From Geminicoccus roseus DSM 18922 (GTDB lineage: Bacteria > Pseudomonadota > Alphaproteobacteria > Geminicoccales > Geminicoccaceae), in the NCBI RefSeq assembly GCF_000427665.1, contig NZ_KE386572.1:930001-994000 (forward strand): a stretch of 64,000 nt of DNA, read 5' to 3'. The notes below the pieces were generated by a model, which made no database searches, was not told where the DNA came from, and saw only the letters and a program-made list of their open reading frames with translations. Each line of letters opens with the position of its first letter. Positions within the stretch are counted from its first letter, which is position 1. This document shows, piece by piece, positions 27,316-36,234 of this stretch. Made by a program: the position numbers and the translations under genes.

Positions 27316-27987
27316 ATGCCCCGCACCGCCGCCCAGGCCGAAGCCTCCCGCCGCAACGGCGCCCGCTCGCGCGGGCCGCGCACCCCGGAAGGCCGCCGCC
27401 GCTCGGCGCAGAACGCCCGCACCCACGGCCTGCGCGCCAGGAGCTTCCAGCTGGCGCCGGACGATGCCGAGCGCTTCGCCCGGCTGGAAGCCGGGATCGG
27501 CCAGCGCTTTCGGCCGCGCGAACCTGCCGAGCACGACGCCTGCCGCCGCCTGGCCATCGCGTTCTGGCAAAGCCAGCAGCTCGACCGGCTGGAGGCGCGG
27601 ATCTGGCCCAGGGTCCAGGCGGGCGATCACCGGCCGCTCGCCACCCTGCTCCGCTACCGCCCTGGCGTGGAGCGCGCCCTCCGGCGCGCGCTGGCGGAGC
27701 TCCAGGCCAGCCGGCCGGCCGCTCCATCCACGGTCTGCACGAACGAACCCGAGCCCTTGAAGCCCGACCGCCCGAACGAACCCGGGAACAACGGTAATTC
27801 CGGCACGAACGAACCCGGAAGCAGGCCGCGTGCCCGTGCGGTGGAACCCGACCCGATCCTCTTTCCCGTGCGCTCTGCGGCGGGTCGGCCGCATTGCCCG
27901 AACGAACCCGAGCGGCCGCCCCCCTTGCCCAATCGCCGGCAGCGCCGACGATGGGCGGCGATCAGGCGCGGATGCCGCGTGGCATGA
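27316..27987 (+). CDS. Conserved hypothetical protein with C-terminal NEP repeats
   Basis: A 223-residue, very basic protein. The N-terminus ASRRNGARSRGPRTPEGRR, followed by SAQNARTHGLRA, matches a sequence type seen widely in bacterial hypothetical proteins of unknown role. The middle (about 45-135) is helical and Arg-rich. The tail contains four (T/P)NEP(E/G) motifs (CTNEPEP, RPNEPG, GTNEPG, CPNEPE), encoded by the dispersed GAACGAACCC element described separately. The ATG at 27316 has GGAG nine bases upstream. The repeats look like a secondary expansion into a coding tail. Confidence 0.68.
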   Translation: MPRTAAQAEASRRNGARSRGPRTPEGRRRSAQNARTHGLRARSFQLAPDDAERFARLEAGIGQRFRPREPAEHDACRRLAIAFWQSQQLDRLEARIWPRVQAGDHRPLATLLRYRPGVERALRRALAELQASRPAAPSTVCTNEPEPLKPDRPNEPGNNGNSGTNEPGSRPRARAVEPDPILFPVRSAAGRPHCPNEPERPPPLPNRRQRRRWAAIRRGCRVA

Positions 27988-28003
27988 CTGACCGAACGAA
28001 CCC
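27741..28003 (+). repeat. Interspersed GAACGAACCC repeats (NEP element), copy set 1
   Basis: Exact GAACGAACCC occurs at 27741, 27774, 27807, 27900 and 27994. The first four are in one reading frame (spacings 33, 33 and 93) inside the hypothetical gene; the fifth lies just after its stop. Another exact copy at 28387 is inside the glycosidase gene. The first copy extends to an 18-base sequence (TGCACGAACGAACCCGAG, 27736-27753) present five times, inverted, in the array at 57404-57819. Confidence 0.8.
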
Positions 28004-28167
28004 GGCAGGCTTCGCCATGCCGTTGCCCACGAAAGTTACGAGCGCCCCGGGAGAAGCCGCATCATCCGCTCCGAATTTTCGCAATCTTTATGATGGAACG
28101 CCGCCGGTCGGGGTAGGATGGCGGATTGCCCATCAACATGCTCCGGCGGCGGAGCCAGGAGGTCGAA

Positions 28168-29880
28168 GTGTCCATGCCCTTGTCGTTGGTCCGGCTGCTC
28201 GGCTTGGCAGTGGGGCTGGCAATAGGCATGGTCGGGGCCGGCGCCGCCCAGGCGGCGCCGGTCGACTGGAGCCTGGAGGTCGCCAGGGCCGCCCTGACCA
28301 ACGAGCAGGGCAAGCCGTTCTCCGGCGCCAGCCGGGCTTGGCACTACACCCAGGGTTTCTATCTCCACGGCATCGGGCTGGTTTACGAACGAACCCGGGA
28401 CCCGCGCCTGCTCACCCACCTGAAGCAGTGGGGTGCCCGGCATGTCGAGCCGGACGGGCGGATCGTGCAGGCCCCCGGAGGTGCTTCCGTGGATTTGAGC
28501 ACCCTGGACAACCTGATGCCCGGCCGGGTGCTCCTGCAGCTCTGGCGGCTGACCGGCGAGCAGCGCTACCGGCTGGCGGCAGAGACGATCCGCCAGCGGC
28601 TGAAGGACTGGCCGCGCACCATGGACGGGGCGTTCTGGCATCGCGACGATCCGAACAGCCGGTTCGCCTCGAACGTGATCTGGGCGGACGGCACCTTCAT
28701 GTTCGCGCCCTTCCTGGTGGAGTACGGCCGGCTGTTCCCCGCCGACGGGACCACCGGCCGCGACGAGGCTGCCCGCCAAATGGAGATCTATGGCCGCCAT
28801 CTGCAGGACCCGGAGACCGGGCTGATCTGGCACGCCTACGACCAGGACCGCGACTTTGCCTGGGCGAGACTACCGGCCCCCCGCCACTCGCCTGTCCTCT
28901 GGTGTCGGGCCGCCGGCTGGTACGGGCTGAGCCTGGTCGCAGTCCTGGAAGCGCTGCCGCAAGGTCACCCGCACCGCACCGCCCTGCTCAACCGCCTCGT
29001 GTCCCTGATGAAGGGATACCGGGCTCACCAGTCCGCGACCGAATATGGCTGGCGGCAGGTCATGGATGGACCGGACGTGATCCAGACGGCGGGCGGGCCG
29101 CTCGCAAACTTCGTCGAGACCTCCTGTTCGGCCATGCACAGCTACGTCATCGGGCGAGCGGTCGCAGCATTCGGACTTCGATTGCCGGATTTCCACCTGG
29201 CCGCGATGGGCCTCCAGGCCGTGACCGAGCAGGTCAGTCTCAACTTTGTTCCGGAAACGGGAATATTTCGGGCAACGCTTGCCGGTGCAGTCCGCGGCAC
29301 CGGCATCGGTGCCGGTCCGGCCGATTACCTGAACTCGGCCTCCATCGTCGACGACGCTCTCCAAGGCCTGGGCGCCTTCCTGGCGATGTACGAGTCCAGC
29401 CTGCGCCAGCCGCCCCCAGGATCGGTGCGGATCCACGTCCAGGCCGAGGCTGGCAAGGTCACCGCTCCCTTGCACATGGTAGCTTTCCCGAACCAAGCAG
29501 GCGTCACGCTGGTCGCGGCGCCGGCCGGGACCAACAGCTTGGCATCAGTCGCCGCGGCTGGCCGGGACCTGATCCATATCCAGCTGGCCAAGGCCGGCAA
29601 GTACCGGCTCTGGGGCCGCTTCCTCGCGCCGTCCCTGGCAAGGAACTCGTTATGGGTCCGGGTCGACGCGGGAAGCTGGCAGCTATGGGATGCGCGGCCC
29701 CATGGCGAAACGCTGTTCTGGGAGCCGCTGCGGACGGGCATCGGATATGCCCGCCTGGTTGTTCTGGCCCTCGCCGCCGGCCCGCACACGATCGAGCTCG
29801 CCAACCGGGAAGGAGGCACCGGCATCGACCGTGTCCTGCTCACTTCCGCCCCAACCTATGTGCCGGACAGGAGCGACTAA
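28168..29880 (+). CDS. Secreted glycoside hydrolase, GH88/GH105-like (unsaturated glycuronyl hydrolase type)
   Basis: About 570 residues. A signal peptide (LVRLLGLAVGLAIGMVGAG, cleavage near AQAAPVD) precedes an (alpha/alpha)6-barrel domain to about residue 370. Family-like motifs are DNLMPGRVLLQLWRLTG, RFASNVIWADGTFMFAPFL and WCRAAGWYGLSLVAVLE. A C-terminal beta-rich domain (about 400-560, KYRLWGRFLAPS, then VRVDAGSWQLWD) resembles a carbohydrate-binding module. GH88/105 enzymes release unsaturated uronic acids from lyase-generated oligosaccharides. GTG at 28168 sits five bases after AGGAGG; ATG at 28174 is the alternative. No lyase gene is adjacent. Confidence 0.78.
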   Translation: MSMPLSLVRLLGLAVGLAIGMVGAGAAQAAPVDWSLEVARAALTNEQGKPFSGASRAWHYTQGFYLHGIGLVYERTRDPRLLTHLKQWGARHVEPDGRIVQAPGGASVDLSTLDNLMPGRVLLQLWRLTGEQRYRLAAETIRQRLKDWPRTMDGAFWHRDDPNSRFASNVIWADGTFMFAPFLVEYGRLFPADGTTGRDEAARQMEIYGRHLQDPETGLIWHAYDQDRDFAWARLPAPRHSPVLWCRAAGWYGLSLVAVLEALPQGHPHRTALLNRLVSLMKGYRAHQSATEYGWRQVMDGPDVIQTAGGPLANFVETSCSAMHSYVIGRAVAAFGLRLPDFHLAAMGLQAVTEQVSLNFVPETGIFRATLAGAVRGTGIGAGPADYLNSASIVDDALQGLGAFLAMYESSLRQPPPGSVRIHVQAEAGKVTAPLHMVAFPNQAGVTLVAAPAGTNSLASVAAAGRDLIHIQLAKAGKYRLWGRFLAPSLARNSLWVRVDAGSWQLWDARPHGETLFWEPLRTGIGYARLVVLALAAGPHTIELANREGGTGIDRVLLTSAPTYVPDRSD

Positions 29881-29888
29881 GCCATGGT

Positions 29889-30659
29889 TCAGCGCCCGCC
29901 ACGGGTCGGACCCCACATCACCCCGCCATCGGCGACCAGGGTCTGCCCGGTGACGTAGGATGCCTCGTCGGACAGCAGGAACGCCGCCACCGAAGCCATC
30001 TCCTCGGGCCTGGCCGCCCGCCCGAGCGGCACCGCGGCCTCGAACTCGGCCAGCACCGCCGAGCCCTCGGTCCAGGTCGGGTTCATCGGGGTCAGCACGC
30101 CCCCCGGCGCCAGGTTGTTGACCCGCACGCCATGGCGCGCCTGGGCCAGCGCCAGAGTGCGCGTCACCCCGGCCAGGCCGGCCTTGGACGCGGCATAGCC
30201 GATATCCTCTTCCAGCGGCGTGATCTCGTGGACCGAGGACACGAACAGGATGGCGCCGGCCTGCCCGGTCCGCTGGCGCAGGTAGGCCCGGGCGGTGAGA
30301 TAGGCGCCGCGCAGGTTGACTGCGTGAACCTCGTCCCAGGCGGCCGCCGGATAGTCGGACGGGTCGTTGATCCGCTTGGTCGCGGCGTTCGCCACCGCCA
30401 GCTCCAGCCCGCCGAACGCCTGGCGGATCTGGGCGAAGGCATTCTCCAGCGCGGCCTCGCTGGCGACATCGGCGTCGATCGCCAGATGCGCGCCGCTTGC
30501 CGGCGCCAGCTCGCTCACCACCTGGCCGGCCAGCTCGGCCTGGCCGTGATGGAGCACCGCCACCTGCACGCCTTCCGCCGCCAGCCGGACCGCGATGGCC
30601 CGCCCGATCCCGGTCGCCGCCCCGGTGACCACCGCCCGTTTCCCGTTCAGCCCGCGCAT
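29889..30659 (-). CDS. SDR-family oxidoreductase
   Basis: A 256-residue classical SDR: TGAATGIGRAIAVRL as the cofactor motif, NAATK replacing NNAG, catalytic Ser in SSVHE and YAASK, and the ending SYVTGQTLVADGG. The ATG at 30659 is preferred; the open frame upstream carries a low-complexity Arg/Pro leader overlapping the divergent exporter gene. It converges on the glycosidase gene with an 8-base gap. The substrate is unknown, possibly a sugar or 3-oxoacyl compound. Confidence 0.84.
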   Translation of the reverse strand: MRGLNGKRAVVTGAATGIGRAIAVRLAAEGVQVAVLHHGQAELAGQVVSELAPASGAHLAIDADVASEAALENAFAQIRQAFGGLELAVANAATKRINDPSDYPAAAWDEVHAVNLRGAYLTARAYLRQRTGQAGAILFVSSVHEITPLEEDIGYAASKAGLAGVTRTLALAQARHGVRVNNLAPGGVLTPMNPTWTEGSAVLAEFEAAVPLGRAARPEEMASVAAFLLSDEASYVTGQTLVADGGVMWGPTRGGR

Positions 30660-30709
30660 GGCCTCGCCTCCCGCCTTCGGATTGCCTACACCCGCCCCCA
30701 CCGGAGCAG

Positions 30710-31630
30710 ATGGCGGGTGGAACGGTGACGGATCGCGACGGAGTGGTCGAGCGGGCAGCGCCGTTCGTGTTCCTGTTCCTGTGGAGCGGTGGCTATGTCG
30801 CCGCACGCATCGGCATCGTCGACAGCACGCCGATCACCCTGGTGGCGATCCGCTTCGTGCTGGCCGCCGGGCTGTTCGTGCTGATCGCGTTCCTGATGCG
30901 CGCCACCTGGCCCAGGGGCCGCCAGCTCGCCTGGGTGGCGCTGGTCGGCCTGCTCAGCCAGGGCGTCTATTTCGTTTGCGGCTACCTGGCGTTCGACCAG
31001 GGGATCGGGGCCGGCACCGCCGCCCTGATCAATGCGCTGCAGCCGGTGATCACCGCCTGCGTGGCCCTGCCGCTTCTGGGCGAGCGGGTGCGGCCCGCCC
31101 AGTGGCTGGGCCTGGTGCTGGGCTTTTCCGGCGTCACCCTGGTGATCTGGAACAAGCTGTCCCTGGGCCTGGGCACCGCCGCCGGGGCCGGCTTTTGCGC
31201 CGGCGCCGTCCTGGCGGCGACCGTGGGCACCCTGGTCCAGAAGCGGTTCTGCCCGGTCTTCGACCTTTGGAGCGGCGGCGCCGTGCAGTACTTGGCCGCC
31301 GCCACCTTCAGCGTCTCCATGGCGCTGCTGGTGGAGACCCCGATGGTGAACCTCACCCCCAGCTTTGCCGGGGTGATGGCCTATCTGGTGATCGGCAACT
31401 CGCTGATCGCGGTCAGCCTGATGAATTTGATGATCCGCAAGGGCGAGGCGGCCAGGGTCACCAGCCTGCTGTTCCTGGTCCCGGGCGGGGCTGCCGCCCT
31501 GGCCTGGCCGGTCCTGGGCGAGACCTTCACGCCGCTGTCGATGGCGGGCATGCTCTCGGCGGCCATCGGCGTCTGGCTGGCGATGGGTGGCGCCATCCGC
31601 CGCCGCCCGCTCCGCATCGTCGCCCGCTGA
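30710..31630 (+). CDS. EamA/DMT-family transporter
   Basis: A 306-residue membrane protein with about ten hydrophobic helices arranged as two EamA repeats. LWSGGYVAARIGIVDSTPITLVAIRF opens repeat 1 and GAALAWPVLGETFTPLSMAG lies in repeat 2. DMT exporters of this type often export amino acids or metabolites. It is divergent from the SDR gene and followed after 19 bases by a LysE-type exporter gene, suggesting an export operon. Confidence 0.87.
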   Translation: MAGGTVTDRDGVVERAAPFVFLFLWSGGYVAARIGIVDSTPITLVAIRFVLAAGLFVLIAFLMRATWPRGRQLAWVALVGLLSQGVYFVCGYLAFDQGIGAGTAALINALQPVITACVALPLLGERVRPAQWLGLVLGFSGVTLVIWNKLSLGLGTAAGAGFCAGAVLAATVGTLVQKRFCPVFDLWSGGAVQYLAAATFSVSMALLVETPMVNLTPSFAGVMAYLVIGNSLIAVSLMNLMIRKGEAARVTSLLFLVPGGAAALAWPVLGETFTPLSMAGMLSAAIGVWLAMGGAIRRRPLRIVAR

Positions 31631-31649
31631 AATCATCCGACAGGTGGTC

Positions 31650-32276
31650 ATGTCTTTTCCACTGCTGGCCCCGGCCCTGCAGGGCCTGGCCCTGGGCCTC
31701 GGCCTGATCGTCGCGATCGGCGCCCAGAACGCCTTTGTCCTGCGCTGCGGCCTGGCCCGCCGCTTCGTGCTGCCGGTGGTGCTGCTCTGCGCGGTCTCCG
31801 ACGCCTTGTTGATCGCCGCCGGCTGCCTGGGGCTTGGCACCCTGATCGCCGGCCAGCCCGGCCTCTTGCGGCTGGTCGCGGCCGGCGGGGCCGCCTTCCT
31901 GGCCTGGTACGGCCTGGCCGCCCTGCGCCGCGCCCTGCACCCCCAGGCTCTGGCCGCCGAGAACGGCCTGCCCGCCACGCTTGGGCGCGCGCTCGCCACC
32001 GCCGCCGCCTTCACCTGGCTGAACCCGCATGTCTACCTGGACACCGTGGTCCTGCTGGGCGGGATCTCCGCGCAGTTCCCCGGCATCGAGCGGCTGGCGT
32101 TCGGCGCCGGCGCGGCCGCCGCCTCGTTCGCCTGGTTCCTGGCGCTGGGCTTCGGCGCCCGCGCCCTGACGCCGTTGTTCGCCCGCCCGGCCGCCTGGCG
32201 GGTCCTGGACCTCCTGATCGCCCTGGTGATGTTCGCCATCGCCGCCCCCCTCGCCCTGTCGGCCTGGCGGGGCTAG
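31650..32276 (+). CDS. LysE/ArgO-family amino-acid exporter
   Basis: A 208-residue, six-helix exporter. The LysE signature GLGLIVAIGAQNAFVLRCGL near the start and TWLNPHVYLDTVVLLGG in the middle are close to E. coli ArgO and C. glutamicum LysE, which export arginine or lysine. The ATG at 31650 is set by homology. It probably shares a transcript with the EamA gene upstream. Confidence 0.9.
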   Translation: MSFPLLAPALQGLALGLGLIVAIGAQNAFVLRCGLARRFVLPVVLLCAVSDALLIAAGCLGLGTLIAGQPGLLRLVAAGGAAFLAWYGLAALRRALHPQALAAENGLPATLGRALATAAAFTWLNPHVYLDTVVLLGGISAQFPGIERLAFGAGAAAASFAWFLALGFGARALTPLFARPAAWRVLDLLIALVMFAIAAPLALSAWRG

Positions 32277-32286
32277 GTCGTTGGCC

Positions 32287-32793
32287 ATGACGATCACCAT
32301 CCGCGACCTGTGCGCCGCCGACCACGAGCTGATGGTCCGCTGGACGCTGGACTTCTTCGCCGATCTCAAGGCCACCGGCGACCCCTACTTCCAGGACGCC
32401 CAGATGCGCCGGGAGGTGGTCGAGCGCGAGATGACCCTGCCGCTGCCCTCCGACCATCTGGGCGTGATCGCCCTGCGCGATTCCCGCCCGGCCGGCTACC
32501 TCACCGGGCGGCTGGAGCGGCCGTTCGTGCGGGAATCGCCGATCTGGCATGTGGGCCATGTCGGCCATGTCTACGTGGCCCCGGACCACCGCCGCCACGG
32601 CGTCGCCCAGGCACTCCTGGCCCATGCCGAAAGCTGGTTCCGCGCGCGCCGGGTCGGCTGGATGCAGCTCTCCTGGCAGCCCGGCAACCAGCTCGCCGAT
32701 GCCGCCTGGCGCGCCTCGGGCTTCGAGCCCTACCGGGTCCATGGCCGCAGGCGCATCGACGCTGTCGGCGGCCAGGAGGAGCCGCAGGGCTGA
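32287..32793 (+). CDS. GNAT-family N-acetyltransferase
   Basis: A 168-residue acetyltransferase. The acetyl-CoA-binding motif A is VYVAPDHRRHGVAQALLAHAE (about residues 98-118), followed by WQPGNQLADAAWRASGFEPY, typical of motif B. The ATG at 32287 is chosen over the upstream TTG at 32281. It follows the LysE gene by 10 bases and may acetylate an amino acid or amine handled by the exporters, though the substrate is unknown. Confidence 0.85.
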   Translation: MTITIRDLCAADHELMVRWTLDFFADLKATGDPYFQDAQMRREVVEREMTLPLPSDHLGVIALRDSRPAGYLTGRLERPFVRESPIWHVGHVGHVYVAPDHRRHGVAQALLAHAESWFRARRVGWMQLSWQPGNQLADAAWRASGFEPYRVHGRRRIDAVGGQEEPQG

Positions 32794-32805
32794 AGGGTTG
32801 AGGGC

Positions 32806-33570
32806 TCAGCCCCGCTTGCGCGCCTGGGCCGCCAGGGTCGCGATCTGCAGGAGCCCTTGGGCCGTCCAGGCCGAGCGCCCGACGAACAGGCCGTCCACCT
32901 CCGGCACCACCGCCAGCGCTTCAGCATTCTGCGGGTTGACGCTGCCGCCATAGAGCACCGGCGGCTCGACGCCGACCAGGTCCAGCACCGCCCGCTTGAT
33001 CGCGGCATGGACCGGCTTGGCATCCTCCGGCGTCGCCGGGATGCCGCCCTCGCCGATCGCCCAGACCGGCTCGTAGGCCAGCCAGACCTTGGCCGCCTCG
33101 GCATGGCTCAGGCCGGCCATCGCCATCCGCGCCTGCCGCGCATTGGTCTCGATGGCGGCGCCCAGCCGCTTGTCGTCACCGGTCTCGCCCACGCAGACCA
33201 GCGGGATCAGGCCATGGTCGATCGCGGCGCGGACCTTGCGGTTCACGTCCAGGTCGGTCTCGCCGAAATGGGCGCGCCGCTCCGAGTGGCCGAGCTCGAT
33301 CAGGGTCGCCCCGGCATCGGCGACCATGGTCATCGAGATCTCGCCGGTCCAGGCGCCCTTCTCCGCCCAGTGGGCGTTCTGCGCGCCGACCCGCACCCCG
33401 CTGCCCTCCAGCAGGCGCACCACCTCGGTGAGCGCCGTGGCCGGCGGCAGCACGAACAGGTCGATGCCCTCCGGGCGCTCGGCCGCCGCCAGGGCCTGGG
33501 CATAGTCCCGCGCCATCGCCAGCGTGTGGTTCATCTTCCAGCCGGTGCCGACCCTGAACTTCCCGATCAC
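32806..33570 (-). CDS. tpiA: Triosephosphate isomerase (possibly TpiA2/EryH-type)
   Basis: A 254-residue TIM with all catalytic elements: Lys12 in GTGWKMN, the electrophilic His in LGHSERR, the catalytic Glu in AYEPVWAIG, and the phosphate-gripping GGSV near the C-terminus. It interconverts dihydroxyacetone phosphate and glyceraldehyde 3-phosphate. Its location, divergent from a SorC-type regulator and an EryA-like kinase cluster, parallels TpiA2/EryH of Brucella and rhizobial erythritol clusters, which isomerise tetrulose phosphates. It could therefore be the pathway-specific copy rather than the central one. Confidence 0.87.
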   Translation of the reverse strand: MIGKFRVGTGWKMNHTLAMARDYAQALAAAERPEGIDLFVLPPATALTEVVRLLEGSGVRVGAQNAHWAEKGAWTGEISMTMVADAGATLIELGHSERRAHFGETDLDVNRKVRAAIDHGLIPLVCVGETGDDKRLGAAIETNARQARMAMAGLSHAEAAKVWLAYEPVWAIGEGGIPATPEDAKPVHAAIKRAVLDLVGVEPPVLYGGSVNPQNAEALAVVPEVDGLFVGRSAWTAQGLLQIATLAAQARKRG

Positions 33571-33688
33571 GACATCCTCCTCGAGCCCGCTCTGCCTGGC
33601 TCCGTTGCCCGGGCACGCCCTGCGACCGTCTTGACATGGATTCGGACCGGGCGCACCCTCGCGTAACTAACGTACGGATGTCGAACGA

Positions 33689-34672
33689 ATGTTCAGCGGG
33701 GAGGCTGGGCGGACGTCGAGCGGGGAGAACAGCCTCGCCACCCGGGCCGCCTGGTTGTCGTTCATCGGTGGATTGACCCAGGACGAGATCGCCTCGCGCC
33801 TGTCGATGAGCCGCGTGAAGGTCAACCGGCTGATCGCGCAGGCCCATCGCGAGGGCCTGGTCCGGGTGTTCATCGAGGGCACCCCGCACGAATGCGTGAC
33901 CCTGGAAGACCGGCTGTGCCGGATGTTCGGCCTGACCGGCTGCTTCGTCGCCCCGATGCTGGAGGAAAGCGCCTCGCCCTTGCCGGTGGACACGCTGGCG
34001 GTCGCGGGTGCCCGGGTCCTGCACTATGCGCTGGAGACCGGCCAGGCCCGGATCATCGGGGTCGGCCACGGCCGCACCCTGGCGGCGATGGCGGACCGGC
34101 TGCCCCGCCAGCAGCGCGAGGACGTCCGCTTCGTCTCGCTGCTGGGCTCGCTCACCCGCAACGCCGCCGCCAACCCGTTCGACGTGATCCACCGCCTGTG
34201 CGAGCGGACCGGCGCGGAGTCCTATTTCCTGCCGGTGCCGTTCTTCGCCGACACCAGCGAGGACAAGGCGGTGCTGATGGCCCAGCGCAGCGTCCGCCAT
34301 GCGCTGGACCTGGCAAGGCAGGCCGACCTGGTGATCGCCGGGATCGGCGAGGTCACCGCCGGCTCGTTCCTCACCACCAGCGGCATGATCACCAGCGAGG
34401 AGCTCGACCAGCTCCGTCGCCTGGGCGCCGTGGGCGAGATCCTCGGCAGGTTCTTCGACGCGAAGGGCCGGCCGGTGGGTGCCGAGATCGACGCGCGCGC
34501 GATCGCGATCGACCTCGAGGACCTGAAGGGCAAGGAGGTCGTCATCCTTGCCGGCGGCAAGAGCAAGCCGCAGGCGATCCGCGCGATCCTCGCGACCGGC
34601 CTGGTCACCCGCCTCGTCACCGACGAGGCCACGGCACTCCGGATCAGCGAGGCCGGCGCGACCGAAGGTTAG
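33689..34672 (+). CDS. SorC/DeoR-type sugar-binding regulator, EryD-like
   Basis: A 327-residue regulator. The N-terminal HTH is RAAWLSFIGGLTQDEIASRL, followed by SMSRVKVNRLIAQAHREGLV. The SorC sugar-phosphate-binding domain covers the rest (IIGVGHGRTLAAMADRL, then LGSLTRN). This is the family of EryD, repressor of erythritol genes. It lies between tpiA (divergent) and the transporter operon, so it probably controls both. A perfect TTGACA at 33631 in the divergent region may be a promoter element, but I see no good matching -10. Confidence 0.85.
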   Translation: MFSGEAGRTSSGENSLATRAAWLSFIGGLTQDEIASRLSMSRVKVNRLIAQAHREGLVRVFIEGTPHECVTLEDRLCRMFGLTGCFVAPMLEESASPLPVDTLAVAGARVLHYALETGQARIIGVGHGRTLAAMADRLPRQQREDVRFVSLLGSLTRNAAANPFDVIHRLCERTGAESYFLPVPFFADTSEDKAVLMAQRSVRHALDLARQADLVIAGIGEVTAGSFLTTSGMITSEELDQLRRLGAVGEILGRFFDAKGRPVGAEIDARAIAIDLEDLKGKEVVILAGGKSKPQAIRAILATGLVTRLVTDEATALRISEAGATEG

Positions 34673-34714
34673 CGTTCCTTTTCGTTCGAGCCATCACAAA
34701 GGGAGGTTCCAAGG

Positions 34715-36157
34715 ATGTCGACGAAGCAGAAAGACACCATCGACCGGTTTCTCAAGGGCGGGATGAGCCGGCGCGAGATGGGCCTGCGCCTTGGCCGGCT
34801 GGGCCTGGGCGGCGCCGCGGCCGCCTACATGCTCAACAAGGGCATGAGCGAGGCCCAGGCCGCCGACTTCGACTGGAAGAAGCACAGCGGCAAGACCATC
34901 AACCTGCTCCTGAACAAGCACCCCTACGCCGACGCGATGATCGCGAACATCGAGAACTTCAAGTCCATGACCGGCATGGACGTGAAGTACGACGTGTTCC
35001 CCGAGGACGTCTATTTCGACAAGGTCGCCGCGGCCCTGTCCTCCAAGAGCACCCAGTACGACGCCTTCATGACCGGCGCCTACCAGACCTGGCAGTACGG
35101 GCCGGCCGGCTGGATCGAGGACCTCAACGAGTATATCTCCGATCCCGAGCAGACCAATCCCAACTACAACTGGGACGACATGCTGCCCGGCATTCGCGCC
35201 TCGACCGCCTGGTCGGGCGTGCCGGGTGCAGAACTGGGCGGCGAGGGCGCCAAGCAGTGGGCGCTGCCCTGGGGCTTTGAGCTGAACTCGATCAGCTACA
35301 ACCGCCGCATCTTCGACCAGCTCAAGATCGAGCCGGCAAAGGACCTGCCGGGGCTGGTCGAGCAGGCCAAGATGATCACGGATTCCGACGCCGGCGTGTA
35401 CGGCATCGGCGTGCGTGGCAGCCGCTCCTGGGCGACCATCCATCCGGGCTACCTCTCGGCCTTCGCCAACTACGGCGCCAAGGACCTCGAGGTCCAGGAC
35501 GACGGGATGCTCAAGGCGGCGATGAACTCCGACGCCGGCAAGGAGATGACCAATCTCTGGGTGAAGATGATCCAGGAGAGCGGCCCGAAGAACTGGGCGA
35601 CCTACACCTGGTACCAGGTCGGCACCGACCTGGGTGCGGGTGCCTCGGCGATGATCTACGACGCCGACATCCTGGGCTACTTCATGAACGGCGGCGACAA
35701 CAAGGAGGCCGGCAACCTCGCCTATTCCGCCTTCGCGCCGAAGCCGGGCGCCGAAGCGCCCACGCCCAACGTCTGGATCTGGTCGCTGGCGATGAGCACG
35801 TTCGGCAACCAGAAGGACGCGACCTGGTACTTCATGCAGTGGGCGTCCGGCACCGACCACGCCCTGTTCGGCGCGCGCCAGATGGACTTCGTCAACCCGG
35901 TCCGCTCCAGCGTCTGGAAGGACGAGGAGTTCCGCGCCCGGATCGCCAAGTCCTATCCGGGCTATATCGAGCAGTTCGAGGCCTCCAGCCCCGGCTCGAA
36001 GATCTACTTCACCCCGCAGCCCCTGTTCCAGACCGTGACCACGGACTGGGCCGCTGCCCTGCAGAAGATGGTGGCCAACGAAGTCCCGGTCGACGAGGGC
36101 CTGGATGAGCTCGCCGCCAACATCGACAAGCAGCTGAAGTCCGCCGGCCTCGGCTGA
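34715..36157 (+). CDS. Polyol/sugar ABC transporter substrate-binding protein
   Basis: A 480-residue extracellular binding protein. The N-terminus has a Tat-type signal (MSRREMGLRL, then LGLGGAAAAYML) ending near AQAADFD, preceded by about 15 charged residues. The SBP_bac_1 body follows (DAFMTGAYQTWQYGPAGWIEDL). It opens the transporter operon 42 bases after the regulator, followed by two permeases, two ATPases and catabolic genes, implying that the imported substrate is a small polyol or sugar. Confidence 0.88.
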   Translation: MSTKQKDTIDRFLKGGMSRREMGLRLGRLGLGGAAAAYMLNKGMSEAQAADFDWKKHSGKTINLLLNKHPYADAMIANIENFKSMTGMDVKYDVFPEDVYFDKVAAALSSKSTQYDAFMTGAYQTWQYGPAGWIEDLNEYISDPEQTNPNYNWDDMLPGIRASTAWSGVPGAELGGEGAKQWALPWGFELNSISYNRRIFDQLKIEPAKDLPGLVEQAKMITDSDAGVYGIGVRGSRSWATIHPGYLSAFANYGAKDLEVQDDGMLKAAMNSDAGKEMTNLWVKMIQESGPKNWATYTWYQVGTDLGAGASAMIYDADILGYFMNGGDNKEAGNLAYSAFAPKPGAEAPTPNVWIWSLAMSTFGNQKDATWYFMQWASGTDHALFGARQMDFVNPVRSSVWKDEEFRARIAKSYPGYIEQFEASSPGSKIYFTPQPLFQTVTTDWAAALQKMVANEVPVDEGLDELAANIDKQLKSAGLG

Positions 36158-36234
36158 TCCAGCCTTCTCCTTGATTGATCCCGCGCCTTTCCGGAGGTGC
36201 GGGATCGCCTGCATGTTCTTGATGGACGAACGGT

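Noticed and set aside
33631-33670. Sigma-70 promoter from the perfect TTGACA at 33631
   Set aside because: No credible -10 box lies 16-18 bases downstream; the nearest TAACTA is about 27 bases away.
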